Shown piece after piece: positions 63,981-64,000 of a stretch of 64,000 nt of DNA; position 1 is the first letter of the stretch; every line of letters starts with the position of its first letter. The notes beneath the pieces were generated by a model. It worked only from the letters and a program-made list of their open reading frames with translations. It was not told the origin of the DNA and did no database searches. Where the stretch lies: assembly GCF_002192455.1 (NCBI RefSeq), contig NZ_CP021744.1, positions 5,675,501 through 5,739,500 on the forward strand, written 5' to 3'. A program made the translations under genes and the position numbers. Source of the stretch: Streptomyces albireticuli. Its GTDB lineage: Bacteria; Actinomycetota; Actinomycetes; Streptomycetales; Streptomycetaceae.

Positions 63981-64000
63981 CATGGTGACGCTGTGACCCC
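63981..64000 (+). other. possible start of a next gene at the window edge
   Basis: CATGGT (63981-63986) is followed six bases later by GTGACC at 63993, like the leaderless starts elsewhere in the window (for example CACGAT...GTGACC at 23483). Only eight bases of frame remain, so this is a guess. Confidence 0.2.

Noticed and set aside
63369..63983. Minus-strand frames with PGVxPGV-type repeats at the right end
   Set aside because: They translate the 12-base tandem array and run into the kinase gene on the other strand; no start signal.

Overview
The window is chromosomal DNA of a Streptomyces or very close actinomycete. The base composition is very G+C-rich. GTG starts are very common and TTG starts occur. 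Genes sit in tightly overlapped operons (ATGA/GTGA junctions), and many start codons lie 6-8 bases after a TAnnnT-like -10 box, as in leaderless Streptomyces mRNAs. The gene order (ileS-dksA-like-lspA-rluD, dnaE, hisDCBH-priA-hisF, hisI-trpE-trpC-trpM-trpB-trpA-lgt, gltBD) is the conserved core order of this genus as I know it. I see no tRNA, rRNA, CRISPR array, insertion sequence, integrase or prophage gene.

Layout. 1-5.5 kb: the 5' part of ileS on the minus strand behind a T-box riboswitch, then a DksA-type zinc-finger protein, lspA, rluD and an acetyltransferase. 5.8-15.7 kb: a Na+/H+ antiporter, an MscS channel, a dienelactone-hydrolase-like protein, a Tat-exported PhoD phosphatase, two tandem copies of a [membrane protein + DsbA-like thioredoxin] pair, and a DUF2252 protein. 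15.9-25.6 kb: dnaE, a small conserved protein, a NYN-domain protein, an ABC exporter, a membrane protein, the 24-residue ribosomal protein bL37, ybaK and a LON-N-domain protein. 25.8-33.3 kb: a beta-helix-like membrane protein facing the his operon (hisD, hisC with an apparent frameshift at its 5' end, hisB, a small membrane protein, hisH, priA, ridA, hisF). 33.5-45.5 kb: DoxX, a TIGR03085 protein, a proline-rich membrane protein, hisI, trpE, small trp-linked membrane proteins, trpC-trpM-trpB-trpA, a third DsbA-like protein, lgt and a VIT1-type metal transporter. 45.9-51.9 kb: gltB-gltD glutamate synthase. 52.0-58.6 kb: a divergent polysaccharide locus (membrane glycosyltransferase with a small partner, UDP-GlcNAc 2-epimerase and a LamG-like secreted protein on one side; a DUF2334 deacetylase-like protein and a GH113-like lipoprotein on the other). 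58.7-64 kb: a zinc metalloprotease-like protein, a secreted trypsin (sprT type), a secreted low-complexity protein, and a NarL-type two-component system followed by 12-base tandem repeats.

How the parts fit. Most of the window is amino-acid metabolism: Ile-tRNA charging under T-box control, histidine, tryptophan (PriA serving both pathways, so no trpF is expected) and glutamate. Lipoprotein maturation (lspA, lgt) and extracytoplasmic thiol-redox proteins are spread among them. The least conventional part is the 52-58.6 kb locus, whose gene content (processive synthase, small membrane partner, sugar-nucleotide epimerase, deacetylase-like and hydrolase-like secreted proteins) has the logic of a synthase-dependent exopolysaccharide system. 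I regard it as the best candidate for something undescribed.
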